Notes under the pieces: model-generated
What the model was told of the DNA's origin: nothing
What the model saw: the letters and a program-made list of their open reading frames with translations, nothing else
Database searches by the model: none
Assembly (NCBI GenBank): GCA_027943335.1
Contig: BSBK01001537.1
Span: 886,501 to 950,500 of the forward strand
Reading direction: 5' to 3'
DNA length: 64,000 nt
Source: Chamaecyparis obtusa
Taxonomy: Eukaryota > Streptophyta > Pinopsida > Cupressales > Cupressaceae
Translations under genes and position numbers: made by a program
Part shown: positions 1 to 10,503 of the stretch, piece after piece
Layout of the letters: each line of letters opens with the position of its first letter
Position numbering within the stretch: position 1 is the stretch's first letter

Positions 1-77
1 CTGATTTTGTATAGTCGGAATATGTTTTGGACCGTTTGGTTGACCCGGAAGATGGATGAGACAATCCATCTTCTGCG

Positions 78-228
78 TTTGGTTGCCATTTTCAAAATTG
101 GAATTGGAAGATAGAAATTCCTCTTTATGTGTTTGGTTTGCAATTTCAAATTGGAATTGGAAGATAGAAATTCATCTTTTCTGTTTGGTTCTACATTTTA
201 AATTGGAATTAGAATTTAATTTGATATT
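78..228. repeat. three short tandem repeats of about 50-60 bp
   Basis: Three degenerate tandem copies share the core GTTTGGTT, then TTTCAAATTGGAATTGGAA and AGATAGAAATTC. The first bases of the window (CTGATTTTG, then GTTTGGTTGACCCGGAAGATGGATG) resemble the subterminal sequence at 13020-13100. They may be the left subterminal part of the Harbinger territory, whose outer end would lie before the window. That link is inference. Bases 240-720 are simple AT-rich sequence with duplicated blocks and no gene. Confidence 0.5.
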
Positions 229-727
229 TGATATTTTATTATTTTAGTCCATTTTTTATGTATAGTTTTTTTATATTAATTTATATTTTTATGTACTAAA
301 TCATAAATAAAATTTAATATATTTTTTCCAATTCTATGAATAGAAAACTTAAATAATTTTATACATTTATTATTTTGGTCCATTCTTTATGTATAGTTTT
401 TTTATATTAATTTATATTTTTATGTAGTAAATCATAAACAAAATTTAATATATTTTTTTCAATATCATAACAACAAAAATAAACAATATTATACATTAAC
501 AAAAACAATAAACTTAACTTTAACAAAATTTAATATATTTTTTTCAATACATTAACAAAAAAAAATAATAATATTATACATTAACAAAAACAATATTGAA
601 CAGTAAACTTAGCTTTTTTTTAATAATTTTATACATTATCATAAACAATATTATAACAAAAAAAATAATTATAACATTGCTCATATCACATCAAAATATA
701 AATAAGTCATCTAGTCCACATATATAT

Positions 728-1212
728 CTATCTCCAAAAAATGATCAAACTAAGTAGTACGATGATCAAACTAAATAGTATGATTGTTGCACAAAGAAGA
801 TTCCGTAAAAACAAGATTTCGGCTTTAGATGTAGCCTCCACTTTTGCCATAGTTTTCTCAAGTCTTTTGCAATTCTTGCACTCGTCATCTACAACAGGTT
901 TGTGTGTAGAACGTACTGATGATGTAGACAATGACGGGGTGTCATTGACCCATCAGAAGTAACCGCATCCACCTCCATCCTATGATACAAATCTAAGTTA
1001 GTCTCGCTATAATGACTAATATTTATTATTTGTAAATATTTAAATATTGTGCAATTAACAACCTTATAGAAGTTTTTACAACCCCAAAATTTACGGCCTG
1101 GATTGTCCTCTGTCTGTGACTTCTTCAACACACAACGCAATCCATCACCACAGTCACACATAGGAGCATTCCTTGTAGCCATCAGCACTATATCAAGAAA
1201 AAATTTGTTCAT
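728..1212 (-). pseudogene. GRF-type zinc-finger / C-terminal membrane-anchor protein, two exons, one in-frame stop
   Basis: Exon 1 (1212 or 1182 down to 1063) encodes MATRNAPMCDCGDGLRC and then SQTEDNPGRKFWGCKNFYK. This is the first half of a GRF zinc finger: C-x-C-G, a later Cys, then NPGR-x-F-x-x-C. A GT...AG intron of 83 bp (980-1062) follows in phase 0. Exon 2 (979-728) completes the finger with DGGGCGYF, a TGA at 953-955, then WVNDT. It continues with a charged segment (CKNCKRLEKTMAKVEATSKAE, likely coiled coil) and a C-terminal hydrophobic helix ending FWR. The product would be about 123 residues from M at 1182, matching the plant At4g04775-like layout of GRF finger, coiled coil and tail anchor. 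In that family GRF fingers are thought to bind nucleic acid, but the role here is unknown. The gene lies on the same strand as the Harbinger genes 4.4 kb away. Only the single TGA blocks it. Confidence 0.72.
980..1062 (-). other. intron of the GRF gene
   Basis: Read on the minus strand, the donor is AAG|GTTGTT and the acceptor is TTGTATCATAG|GATGG. Removing it joins KNFYK to DGGGCGYF in frame and restores the expected GRF spacing (C, then about ten residues, GCGYF-x-W). That is the main reason to believe it. Confidence 0.7.
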
Positions 1213-1228
1213 TCATACTAATTTTGTT

Positions 1229-2577
1229 CGCTATAACAACATGACTATATTTTATGAGTACAAATTGAAAAAGTTATACAAAAAATATAATGACACAACT
1301 ATAGCATCAGATATAACAATATCCATGAACTGGTTGGTGGTGTGAAAACACACCGTTAAATAAGAAAACGCAAGTAGATCCACGGTCTATGCCCTTATGC
1401 CCCACATTCGATGATCAATCCTGCATCTACAAAGTAAACATGATACAAAAACTAAAACTTGTTCATTTTTAAATGGAATACACCAAGGAGTACCATCAGA
1501 AATTTTGACCGTTTACAAACATGAACAGTAAACAATCATCAGATAGCTCATTTTTTTATCAACATATGTGGATATTTTTTGCATCGATGTTTGAAATACT
1601 TTCTTGATTCGATTGTGTAGATAGTTTTGGATCACACTTTGTGATTCATCATCGGGATTGCAATAGATAGTTTGAGACCAAAATGATTGCAATAGACCAA
1701 AATGATGGAATTTTTTTACAGTCATTTTTATCTCTTCCATCCCGATGAAGGATCATAGAGTGTGACCATAAAATATCTACAAAATCAAATCCAGAAGCTA
1801 TTTCAAACATATTTAATGTCAGCATATGTGTAGTCTCACTTTATCATATGTGTAGTCTCAAAACTATCCATTTCTATTTCTGTACCTATCACGTGTTTTT
1901 TTAAAATGAATGAAAAATGAAAAGAAATTGAAGATGAAATAGAGCATTAAACAAAGTAGAATTATTAAACTTAATTTCATAACACAACAATAATAACAAG
2001 ATGGTTAATACATACAAAATCATGAACAATACAGTCGTCTACCAAAACACATTTATAAAATCGTGTCTGAAAAACTAGAAATGGATAGTTAAGAGACTAC
2101 ACCTTAACAATACATTAAATGAAGCATTCATCATGTGGTACTCCTTCGTGTATTCCACTTTAAAAAAACAACAACACTAACAAATGCAAGCTGATATGTC
2201 TGAAAGCACTCTAAATTCAAAAGACAAGAGAAACAAGGCTTCCTAAAACTGGAGAGAAAAACAAAAAAATGGAGAGAAAGACAAACACTATATAAAATGA
2301 AGTATAAAATGACAAGCACACTCTATGAAAGCCAACATAATCACTAGCAACACAAAATAATGGAGAGGAAGACGAGCACTATATAAAATGAAGTATAAAA
2401 TGACAAGCACACTCTGTGAAAGCCAACATAATCACTAGCAACACAAATTAATCTTGGCATGGATCCAAGAAATTAACACAATAAAAATACCGGCGGGTAC
2501 TTACCAGTGGCTCCAACATAAATATCCAATGCCTCCATTTCTCATAAAACTATATTTTGTAATGGAGATGAACAACA
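1229..2577. other. non-coding stretch with small inverted and direct repeats
   Basis: No convincing gene. A 25-30 bp element containing GGAATACACCAAGGAGTACCA near 1473 recurs inverted near 2140-2160. A second pair (GTAGTCTCAAAACTATCCAT near 1852 and its inverse near 2080-2102) is nested inside it. A 91-bp tandem duplication runs 2271-2452 (shared core CACTATATAAAATGAAG and AAGCCAACATAATCACTAGC). The 75-residue reading frame at 1513-1740 on the minus strand matches nothing I know. Confidence 0.5.
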
Positions 2578-5480
2578 ATATCATATTCAGTATCATATTC
2601 AGCTTATGATACTGAATATGATACTGCTTATGATAATGAATATGATACTGAATATTCAGTATCATATTCAGCAATCATATTCATGAACAGCAGTATCATA
2701 TTTAGTATCATAATCAGCTTATGATACTGAATAGTCAGTATCATATTCAGCAATCATATTCATGAACAACAGTATCATATTCAGCTTATGATACTGAATA
2801 TGATACTGCTTATGATACCGAATATGATACTGAATATTCAGTATCATATTCAGCAATCATATTCATGAACAACAGTATCATATTCAGTATCATAAGCAAT
2901 ATCATATTCAGTATCAGGACATACCATCATATTCCATGCTTATCCATTTGCATTTCATAATTACTCTCAATTTTTAATTTTCAATATGACATGAAATCTG
3001 AATTTATGTGTATGCCAACTTTAATTCAATTTTTGCTGAACATGATAGTGAATATGATAGTGTTGTCCATGATCATGATTGTTGAATATGATACTGAATA
3101 TGATACTGTTGTTCATGAATATGATTGCTGAATATGATACTGAATATGATACTGTTGTTCATGAATATGATTCCTGAATATGATACTGAATATTCAGTAT
3201 CATATTCAGTATCATAAGCAGTATCATATTTAGTATCAGGACATACCATCATATTCCATGCTTATCCATTTGCATTTCATAATTACACTCAATTTTCAAT
3301 TTTCAATATGACATGAAATCTGAATATATGTATCATATTCAGCAATCATATTCATGAACAATAGTATCATATTTAGTATCATATTCATGAGCAATAGTAT
3401 CATATTCAGCAATCATGATCATGGACAGCACTATCATATTCACTATCATGTTTAGCAAAAATTGAATTAAAGTTGGCATACACATATATTCAGATTTCAT
3501 GTCATATTGAAAATTGAAAATTGAGCATAATTATGAAATGCAAATGGATAAGCATGGAATATGATGGTATGTCCTGATACTGAATATGATACTGCTTATG
3601 ATACTGAATATTTAGTATCATATTCAGTATCATAAGCAGTATCATATTTAGTATCAAGACATACCATCATATTCCATGCTTATCCATTTGCATTTCATAA
3701 TTACGCTCAATTTTCAATTTTCAATATGACATGAAATCTGAATATATGTATCATATTCAGCAATCATATTCATGAACAATAGTATCATATTTAGTATCAT
3801 ATTCATGAGCAACAGTATCATATTTAGTATCATATTCAACAATCATGATCATGGACAGCACTATCATATTCACTATCATGTTCAGCAAAAATTGAATTAA
3901 AGTTGGCATACACATATATTCAGATTTCATGTCATATTGAAAATTGAAAATTGAGCATAATTATGAAATGCAAATGGATAAGCATGGAATATGATGGTAT
4001 GTCCTGATACTAAATATGATACTACTTATGATAGTGAATATTCAGTATCATATTCAGTATCATAAGCAGTATCATATTCAGTATCAGGACAAATGCAAAT
4101 GGATAAGCATGGAATATGATGGTATGTCCTGATACTGAATATGATACTGCTTATGATACTGAATATGATACTGAATATTCAGTATCATAAGCAGTATCAT
4201 ATTCAGTATTCAGTTTCATAAGCAGTATCATATTCAGTATGTCCCGATACTGAATATGATACTGCTTATGATACTGAATATTCAGTATCATATTCAGTAT
4301 CAGGACATACCATCATATTCCATGCTTATCCATTTGCATTTGATAATTACGCTCAATTTTCAATTTTCAATATGACATGAAATCTAAATATATGTATCAT
4401 ATTCAGCAATCATATTCATGAACAATAGTATCATATTCAGCAATCATGATCATGGACAGCACTATCATATTCACTATCATGTTCAACAAAAATTGAATTA
4501 AAGTTGGCATACACATATATTCAGATTTCATGTCATATTGAAAATTGAAAATTGAGCGTAATTATAAAATGCAAATGGATAAGCATGGAATATGATGGCA
4601 TGTCCTGATACTGAATATTCAGTATCATATTCAGCAATCATATTCATGAACAGCAGTATCATATTCAGTATCATATTCAACAATCATATTCATGAACAAT
4701 AGTATCATATTCAACAATCATATTCATGAACAACAGTATCATATTCATCAATTGCATTTAAATTAAAATATTCAAATAATCATTTTGTGACAATATGAGC
4801 ATATAATAGTAAAAAATCTAAATATATATCTATCCACATGATAAAGTACAAATCCACTGAAAATCAGTAACAACATGATAAAAAAATCAATGTTCTTGAA
4901 CACAAAATACACTAGATATCATCATAAAGTATCATGCCACATCACAACAAGATCATCATGTATATATGATCAAAATGGTAATCACAAGTATGATCAAAAT
5001 GGTAATCACAAGCATTGTAAATGTAGTTATGGAATGATTGAAAATGTAATTATGAAATGCAAATGGATAAGCATGGAATATGATGGTATGTCATGATACT
5101 AAATATGATACTGAATATGATACTGCTTATGATACTGAATATTCAGTATCATATTCAGCAATCATATTCATGAACAATAGTATCATATTCAATATCATAT
5201 TAAGCAATCATATTCATGAACAACAGTATTATATTCAGCTTATGATACTGAATATTCAGTATCATATTCAGCAATCATATTCATGAACAACAGTATCATA
5301 TTCAGTATCATATTCAGCAATCATATTCATGAACAACACTATCATATTCAGTATCATATTCAGCAATCATGATCATGGACAGCACTATCATATTCACTAT
5401 CATGTTCAACAAAAATTGAATTAAAGTTGGCATACACATATATTCAGATTTCATGTCATATTCAAAATGAACAGCAGTAT
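2578..5480. repeat. GATACTGAATAT minisatellite with embedded long inverted-repeat cassettes
   Basis: The region is built mostly from TGATACTGAATA / TATTCAGTATCA words in both orientations, with the linkers GTTGTTCATGAA and GATTGCTGAATA. Inside it are at least three cassettes with arms of about 94 bp: 3236-3330 with 3482-3576, 3655-3750 with 3912-4006, and 4301-4395 with 4512-4607. The left arms start at GACATACCATCATATTCC and the right arms are their reverse complement. The spacers carry a third motif around ATCATGATCATGGACAGCAC. Single-arm copies lie at 2929-3050 and 5040-5095. Because the basic word occurs in both orientations, almost any part can fold on another. Open reading frames in it are by-products of the repeat. 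Confidence 0.9.
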
Positions 5481-5578
5481 CATGTCAATTTTTTAGCCTT
5501 TTATAGGCTTCCAACTCATTTAAAATCACAAAACGATGTCCTTTAAATTAACTATAAACCACCATATGTGGCTACAAT

Positions 5579-6603
5579 CTAGTCGCTTCTCTCCTCCTCC
5601 GTCATCAATAAGAACCATTTGGCTCTTTCACGTTGACCCAAGAAGGTTTCGTATACCTTGAGGAATACACCTCTACTCAATCCGGGCATGGATTTGAGAG
5701 CATTATAGGCATCCGTCAAAGCATTCTCATGACTAGATTCATCAATTTTAACAAGGTGAATATTGTTCATGCCCTCTTTTATTTTTTTCATTGTTTCAGA
5801 CATGGAATCCAACGAAGTAGCCAGACTTGCCTTCTTCCTCTTTTCCACCTTTCTGCCTAATGAACTAGGAGTCCCTCTAGTACTTGTTGTTGCAGTGGAC
5901 GGAGTGGAATTATAAGGCTCGTCATCCCAATCAACACCACTATCAAGATGTACAGCGTCCTCTTCATCATTCACATCGAATGGCTCTTTCAAAGGGTTCC
6001 CTTCTTCAAACTCAAGGGCCGTGGTAGCTGCATTTCCTTCAACCATGTCATTACCGACAATTACACCCAATTCAGTGAAGTACTGAAAGGGCTGCTTTTT
6101 ATACATTCTTGCATTTTTTAACTCTCTTCGCTGCATGTTGGCATAAATAAATGGATTAGGTTCTTTGTCTTTCATTATTAACTTAAAAAGAAGACAATAT
6201 TATTTCCATCAAAATAGTAGAGAGATTACCCTACCTTGAGAAGCTCATCCCACACGCTGTCCTCAGCATCCATGGACTGAGTAGCCTCGTTCTAAGCTAA
6301 ACCGCTTGTATTCCGAAGCTCCTTCATGACTCTATATGCAAGCTTCCAAGTTTTCAACTTGTTTTTGAAGTTTTCCTTGGATAGACTGAGGTTCAAATCA
6401 GCATTGAACCGCCTCTCAATTGCAGTTCAGGCTTCTTTTTTGAAGCCTCCATCACATTTTCTTCCTAGTTGTACTTGCTCAAGGAGCAAGTCTATAAGCT
6501 TTCGTTCCATTTCCTTTGACCACATAATCTTCTTCGACAAAGAAGATATTTGGCTCATGTTAGCAATCTCATTCATGTTCATCAATGATTCTGTGTAAGC
6601 CAT
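5579..6603 (-). pseudogene. Harbinger ORF1, Myb/SANT-like DNA-binding protein, two exons, two in-frame stops
   Basis: Exon 1 (6603-6235) starts MAYTESLMNMNEIA and contains WSKEMERKLIDLLLEQV, then FKKEA-stop-TAIERRFN, NFKNKLKTWKLAYRVMK and DSVWDELLK. This is the trihelix/SANT pattern in which tryptophans are spaced through the domain. Both stops fall where the family has Trp: TGA at 6427-6429 and TAG at 6292-6294. A short 53-bp GT-AG intron (6182-6234) leads to exon 2 (6181-5579), which runs LIMKDKEPNPFIYANMQ, an acidic middle, a Ser/Thr-Pro stretch, a basic RKVEKRKK patch and a C-terminal helical domain ending EERSD. The family product escorts transposase and binds the element ends. Frame is kept through both exons. 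The 53-bp intron is short for plants, so the acceptor could lie elsewhere. Confidence 0.75.
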
Positions 6604-6626
6604 GCTATGTATACAAATTGTTGTTA

Positions 6627-7140
6627 ATCAAAGTAGCTTCATACATCAGTTTACTCAAATAAAACACATTGACCATTTCAAGTCCAATACTTGCAGATAA
6701 AAATACAAGAAAAAGGAAACCATCATGTATATCAAAGTAGCTTCATACATCAGTTTACTCAAATAAAACACATTGACCATTACAAGTCCAATACTTGCAG
6801 ATAAAAATACAAGAAAAAGGAAACCATCATGTATATCAAAGTAGCTTCATACATCAGTTTACTCAAATAAAACACATTGACCATTTCAAGTCCAATACTT
6901 GCAGATAAAAATACAAGAAAAAGGAAACCATCATGTATATCAAAGTAGCTTCATACATCAGTTTACTCAAATAAAACACATTGACCATTACAAGTCCAAT
7001 ACTTGCAGATAAAAATACAAGAAAAAGGAAACCATCATGTATATCAAAGTAGCTTCATACATCAGTTTACTCAAATAAAACACATTGACCATTACAAGTC
7101 CAATACTTGCAGATAAAAAGACAAGAAAAAGGAAACCAAT
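6627..7140. repeat. 104-bp tandem repeat, five copies
   Basis: Units begin at 6627, 6731, 6835, 6939 and 7043 (ATCAAAGTAGCTTCATACAT), an exact 104-bp period. The last unit is clipped near 7138. Copies differ at only a few bases (for example TTTCAAG versus TTACAAG). The array fills the gap between the end of the transposase gene (7193) and the ATG of ORF1 (6603). It is therefore in the promoter/5' leader position of ORF1, where it could alter transcription. Confidence 0.93.
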
Positions 7141-7192
7141 ACAACTATTGTCGGGATCCATACTCTTCCCACATTCTACTTGCTATATCATT

Positions 7193-8569
7193 TCAGAACT
7201 GTGCCCACCAGTCTCTATCATTCTGAGACAACCCATATGTCTCTAGCACTGGTACATCTACCCCATCACGATCATCTTCCTCTTCAATGTCAATTTCTGG
7301 TGGAATGTCATCCTCTACCGTAATGTAGTTGTGTAGTATGCAACATGCTAATACAATATGGGCTTGTGTCATGATAGGATAAGACGTGGCATGCCTCAGG
7401 ATTGGAAAACACTGCTTGAGAATACCAAATGTACACTCTATTGAGTTTCTAAGAGAGGAGTGTCGATGGTTGAACAACTCTTCTTTTGAGTTTATTAGAT
7501 TTTGTCTTGAAAACTCTTTCAAGTGGTAGCGTGTACACCGATAAGGAGCAAGAAAACCAGGTGCATTGGGATATCCAGCATCCACTAGAAAATATTTTCC
7601 TACATAATAAAGTATATTATTAATATGTGAAATGTGAAAATATTTTCCTACATAAATAAAGTATATTATTAATATGTGAAACGTGAAAATATTTTCCTAC
7701 ATAAATAAAGCATATTATTAAACTATGATTTGGCTTACCGGGGGGAACAACAAGAGGATCTGCTCTTGACAGAGCTGAAGCTAGAACACGACTATCTGCG
7801 GCAGACCCTTCCCAACCAGCAAGGCAGTACTGAAACTTATGATCGAAGGAACACACACCCATAACATTTTGCGACAGGTTGCCTTTTCTATCACGATATT
7901 TACCCTGCATGTCGACATCGACGGTGACTGGTATATGGGTTCCATCAATAGCTCCAACACAATCCTATATGATATGATACAATCATTAATTGCAATGTCA
8001 ACCAGTCGTCAATGATAAAAATATGTACAAGAAAAATTTAACAACACAATAATTACCTTGAAGAATGGATCAAAGCGTTCGTTCCCACTAATTTCAGGAG
8101 GAGTGTTTGGACTAGGTGGTAGAAAGCAATCCTTGTGGAGTCCTAAGATAGCCCCCAACACATTGTGGAAGTATCGGCTGATTGTCTCTCCTGAGTGGCC
8201 AAAGTTGTGGGCAATCTTGCGGTTCCTCAAATTGTGGCCAACGGTGTGGAGGAACATCACAAGTTGTTCTTCTAATGTCAAGTGTATCATATCTTTCAAG
8301 GATCCATTTAGCCTTAGGATAGTAGCTAGATGAAAGAAGGCTCCCCTACTCATGCGAATCTGATCACAATAATCCACGTCATTGGAATGAATAACCATTC
8401 TATAGAAATTATTTCCTTTCCTTTTTCATTGACCCCTATCTGCATTAGATTCTAGGGCCACCACTGCTGTGGCTACGGCAACACAAGCAATCAGAGCTGT
8501 GAGAAGCTGAGAATATGTGGTCCCCACAACTACCCGTTCTAGAATGTCAATGTTCTTAATAGGATCCAT
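7193..8569 (-). pseudogene. PIF/Harbinger transposase (DDE_Tnp_4), three exons, one in-frame stop
   Basis: Exon 1 is 8569-8057, exon 2 is 7964-7739 and exon 3 is 7599-7193. All junctions are GT-AG and in phase, giving 381 codons, a normal length. It starts MDPIKNIDILERVVVG. An in-frame TGA at 8426-8428 falls just before KRKGNNFYRMVIHSND, where family members carry a basic residue. Helix-turn-helix-like sequence follows (RMSRGAFFHLATIL, HNFGHSGETISRYFH). The catalytic triad is readable: Asp in GAIDGTHIPV, Asp in GSAADSRVLAS, and Glu in RNSIECTFGILKQ. VDAGYPNAPGFLAPYR and ELFNHRHSSLRN are family signatures. The protein would cut and paste the element at TTA/TAA targets. If the first ATG were bypassed, M at 8398 gives a protein that starts after the stop and keeps the whole DDE domain. 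Confidence 0.9.
7588..7733 (-). repeat. 48-49 bp repeat in transposase intron 2, triplicating the splice acceptor
   Basis: GAAAATATTTTCCTACATAA begins at 7588, 7636 and 7685. On the minus strand each copy ends with TATGTAG|GAAAATATTTTC, which is the acceptor plus the first exon-3 bases. Only the 7600/7599 acceptor continues into exon 3 (TAGTGGATGCTGG). Use of either upstream copy would add about 49 or 98 bp. For the farthest copy the added sequence reads into a stop. Confidence 0.8.
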
Positions 8570-8599
8570 CAATGGCCTAAAAACATAGGTACATATATA

Positions 8600-8725
8600 A
8601 ACAATTAGATAGATAAATAGTTACATAGATACATAGATACATACCTACATACATAGATATATAGGGTTAGATAGTTCATACATATAAACAATTAGATAGA
8701 TAAATAGATACATAGATACATAGAA
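8600..8725. repeat. GATA/CATA-type microsatellite block
   Basis: Degenerate runs of ATAGATACATA, GATAGATAAATAG and ACATACCTACATACATAGATA upstream of the transposase ATG. A close copy lies at 9778-9860, as part of the duplicated 0.6-0.9 kb block described separately. Confidence 0.75.
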
Positions 8726-8838
8726 ACATACCCACATACATAGAAAAGCCTCATTCTTTTCTTAAGATATCATAGCAAGATCAAGAGATATACCAAAACT
8801 TGAATCAAAATGACATTATTGAACCTAACAACCAACTA

Positions 8839-9425
8839 ATATGATAATGAATATGATACTGCTGTTCATGAATATGATACTGAATATGATACTACTGTTC
8901 ATGAATATGATACTGAATATGATACTGTTGTTCATGAATATGATACTGAATATGATACTGTTGTTCATGAATATGATACTAAATATGAACATGCTTATGA
9001 TACTGAATATGATATTGAATATGATACTGTTGTATGATACTGAATATGATACTGTTGTTCATGAATACGATACTGAATATGAACATGCTTATGATACTGA
9101 ATATGATAATGAATATGATATTGTTGTATGATATTGAATATGATACTAAATATGATACTGTTGTATGATACTGTTGTTCATGAATATGATACTGAATATG
9201 AACATGCTTATGATACTGAATATGATATTGAATATGATATTGTTGTATGATACTAAATATGATACTGGTGTTCATGAATACGATACTGAATATGAACATG
9301 CTTATGATACTAAATATGATAATGAATATGATATTGCTGTATGATATTGAATATGATACTGAATATGATACTGTTGTATGACACTGCATATGGTACTATT
9401 GTTCATGAATATGATTGCTGAATAT
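8839..9425. repeat. GATACTGAATAT minisatellite, second patch
   Basis: Nearly all one orientation: TGATACTGAATATGATACTG with the spacer TTGTTCATGAATA, plus AACATGCTTATGATACTG. It is the same family as 2578-5480 but without the 94-bp arms. Reading frames on both strands here (long runs of M-I-L-N) are repeat artefacts. Confidence 0.9.
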
Positions 9426-9777
9426 TATCATCTCAAAACCTGAATATGGGCCTAAAATGAGAACAAACACAATGATAGTAAGCTAAGAACAACTAACTTC
9501 TTGACCTTAAAACATAGGTATGCAGGTATGCTTTGACAGGACACCTTACTAAAAAAAGACAAGCAGCCTTAAGCCCCCCCTATGATGGCCAATTGTCGAA
9601 GGTTTAATTCTTGATAATTGTATATTTTTAAATCTTCAAAAGATAGTATGTTATGTTCTACAATTTAAAAAAAAATTGAGCCATAATCAATACACCTATT
9701 TTATGTTGAAATGTTCTTAAGGAAATGGTTGTGTATTGAGTTTGTTTAGTTGCTTGTTGTTTCAATGTAGTTTTGAT
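9426..9777. other. non-coding, contains the first ATCTCAAAACCTGAATATGG block
   Basis: No gene seen. ATTATCATCTCAAAACCTG... at 9425-9465 matches 10337-10375 (offset 914 bp). A C7 run and AT-rich sequence follow. Confidence 0.4.
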
Positions 9778-10336
9778 AGATACATATATACAATTAGATA
9801 GATAAATAGATACATAGATACATACCTACATACATAGATATATACAGTTAGATAGTTCATACAACTTTCTCAATTAAGCTAATTAATGCTTGGTTAATTT
9901 CCAGTGAAAAGCCTCATTCTTTTCTTAAGATATCATAGCAAGATCAAGACATTTAGAGATATACCAAAGCTTGAATAAAAATGACATCAGAACAAGTGTT
10001 TCTTTGATTCCATGGATACACAATTGACACCATCACTATCATTGAACAACTATATACATGACTTTTACATATTTTTCTGCAGACATTAAGGACTTTAATA
10101 GACATTATAGAACCTAACAACCAACTAATATGATACTGAATATGATACTGTTGTTCATGAATATGATACTGAATATGATACTGCTATTCATGAATATGAT
10201 ACTGAATATGATACTGCTTATGATACTGAATATGATACTGCTTATGATACTGAATATGATACCGAATATGATACTGTTGTATGATACTGAATATGATATT
10301 GAATATGATACTGTTGTTCATGAATATGATTGTTGA
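9778..10336. repeat. duplicate of 8600-9425 block (GATA runs, spacer, minisatellite)
   Basis: GATA-type runs (9778-9860), then AAAGCCTCATTCTTTTCTTAAGATATCATAGC (9905-9935, matching 8745-8775), then a 160-bp insertion-like stretch, then GATACTGAATAT minisatellite (10128-10335). The order is the same as in 8600-9425, so this is a direct duplication of part of the transposon. Confidence 0.7.
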
Positions 10337-10339
10337 ATA

Positions 10340-10503
10340 TTATCATCTCAAAACCTGAATATGGGCCTAAAATGGGAATATGCATCTTCCCACCAAAGAG
10401 GTGGAATATGAAATGATAACCCGATTTTGAGCGATTATATACCCAAATTTATTAAATAGTCGGGTCCGCAATCTTATCGGTCATTATTTTTATCAATGTG
10501 AGT
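10340..10503 (+). repeat. left arm of a 160-bp inverted repeat (Harbinger-like subterminal sequence)
   Basis: Runs from TATCATCTCAAAACCTGAAT through CCACCAAAGAGGTGGAATATG, GATAACCCGATTTTGAGCGA and GGGTCCGCAATCTTATCGG. Its reverse complement is 12850-13002. At the outer side the match to the other arm breaks exactly after a TTA, the PIF/Harbinger target triplet. Confidence 0.8.

Larger units (their letters stand above)
5579..8569 (-). mobile_element. coding core of a PIF/Harbinger DNA transposon
   Basis: Two genes on the minus strand, transposase first and Myb/SANT-like ORF1 second, are the standard pair of autonomous PIF/Harbinger elements. The outer limits are uncertain. The first bases of the window look subterminal, and a clear Harbinger-type end (GGGCCCATTTGTTTGG on the minus strand) lies at 13100 next to a TAA triplet. 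The whole 1-13.1 kb block may be one swollen element, or two related elements in contact. Four in-frame stops across the two genes' conserved exons make this copy non-autonomous as read. Confidence 0.85.

Noticed and set aside
889..1062. Reading the GRF frame straight through without splicing (NCTIFKYLQ mimics C-x-x-F-x-W)
   Set aside because: The unspliced text has a weaker GRF match and no coiled coil or membrane helix; the spliced form fits spacing, frame and family layout better.
1513..1740. 75-residue minus-strand frame between the GRF gene and the minisatellite
   Set aside because: No motif, no plausible splice partner found, and composition like the surrounding AT-rich DNA.
6627..7140. 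Regular repeat that could suggest a CRISPR array
   Set aside because: Units are contiguous 104-bp copies without unique spacers, in a plant transposon.
8841..9389. Reading frames rich in M-I-L-N or S-I-I-F on both strands, up to 136 residues
   Set aside because: They are translations of the GATACTGAATAT minisatellite with no complex sequence.
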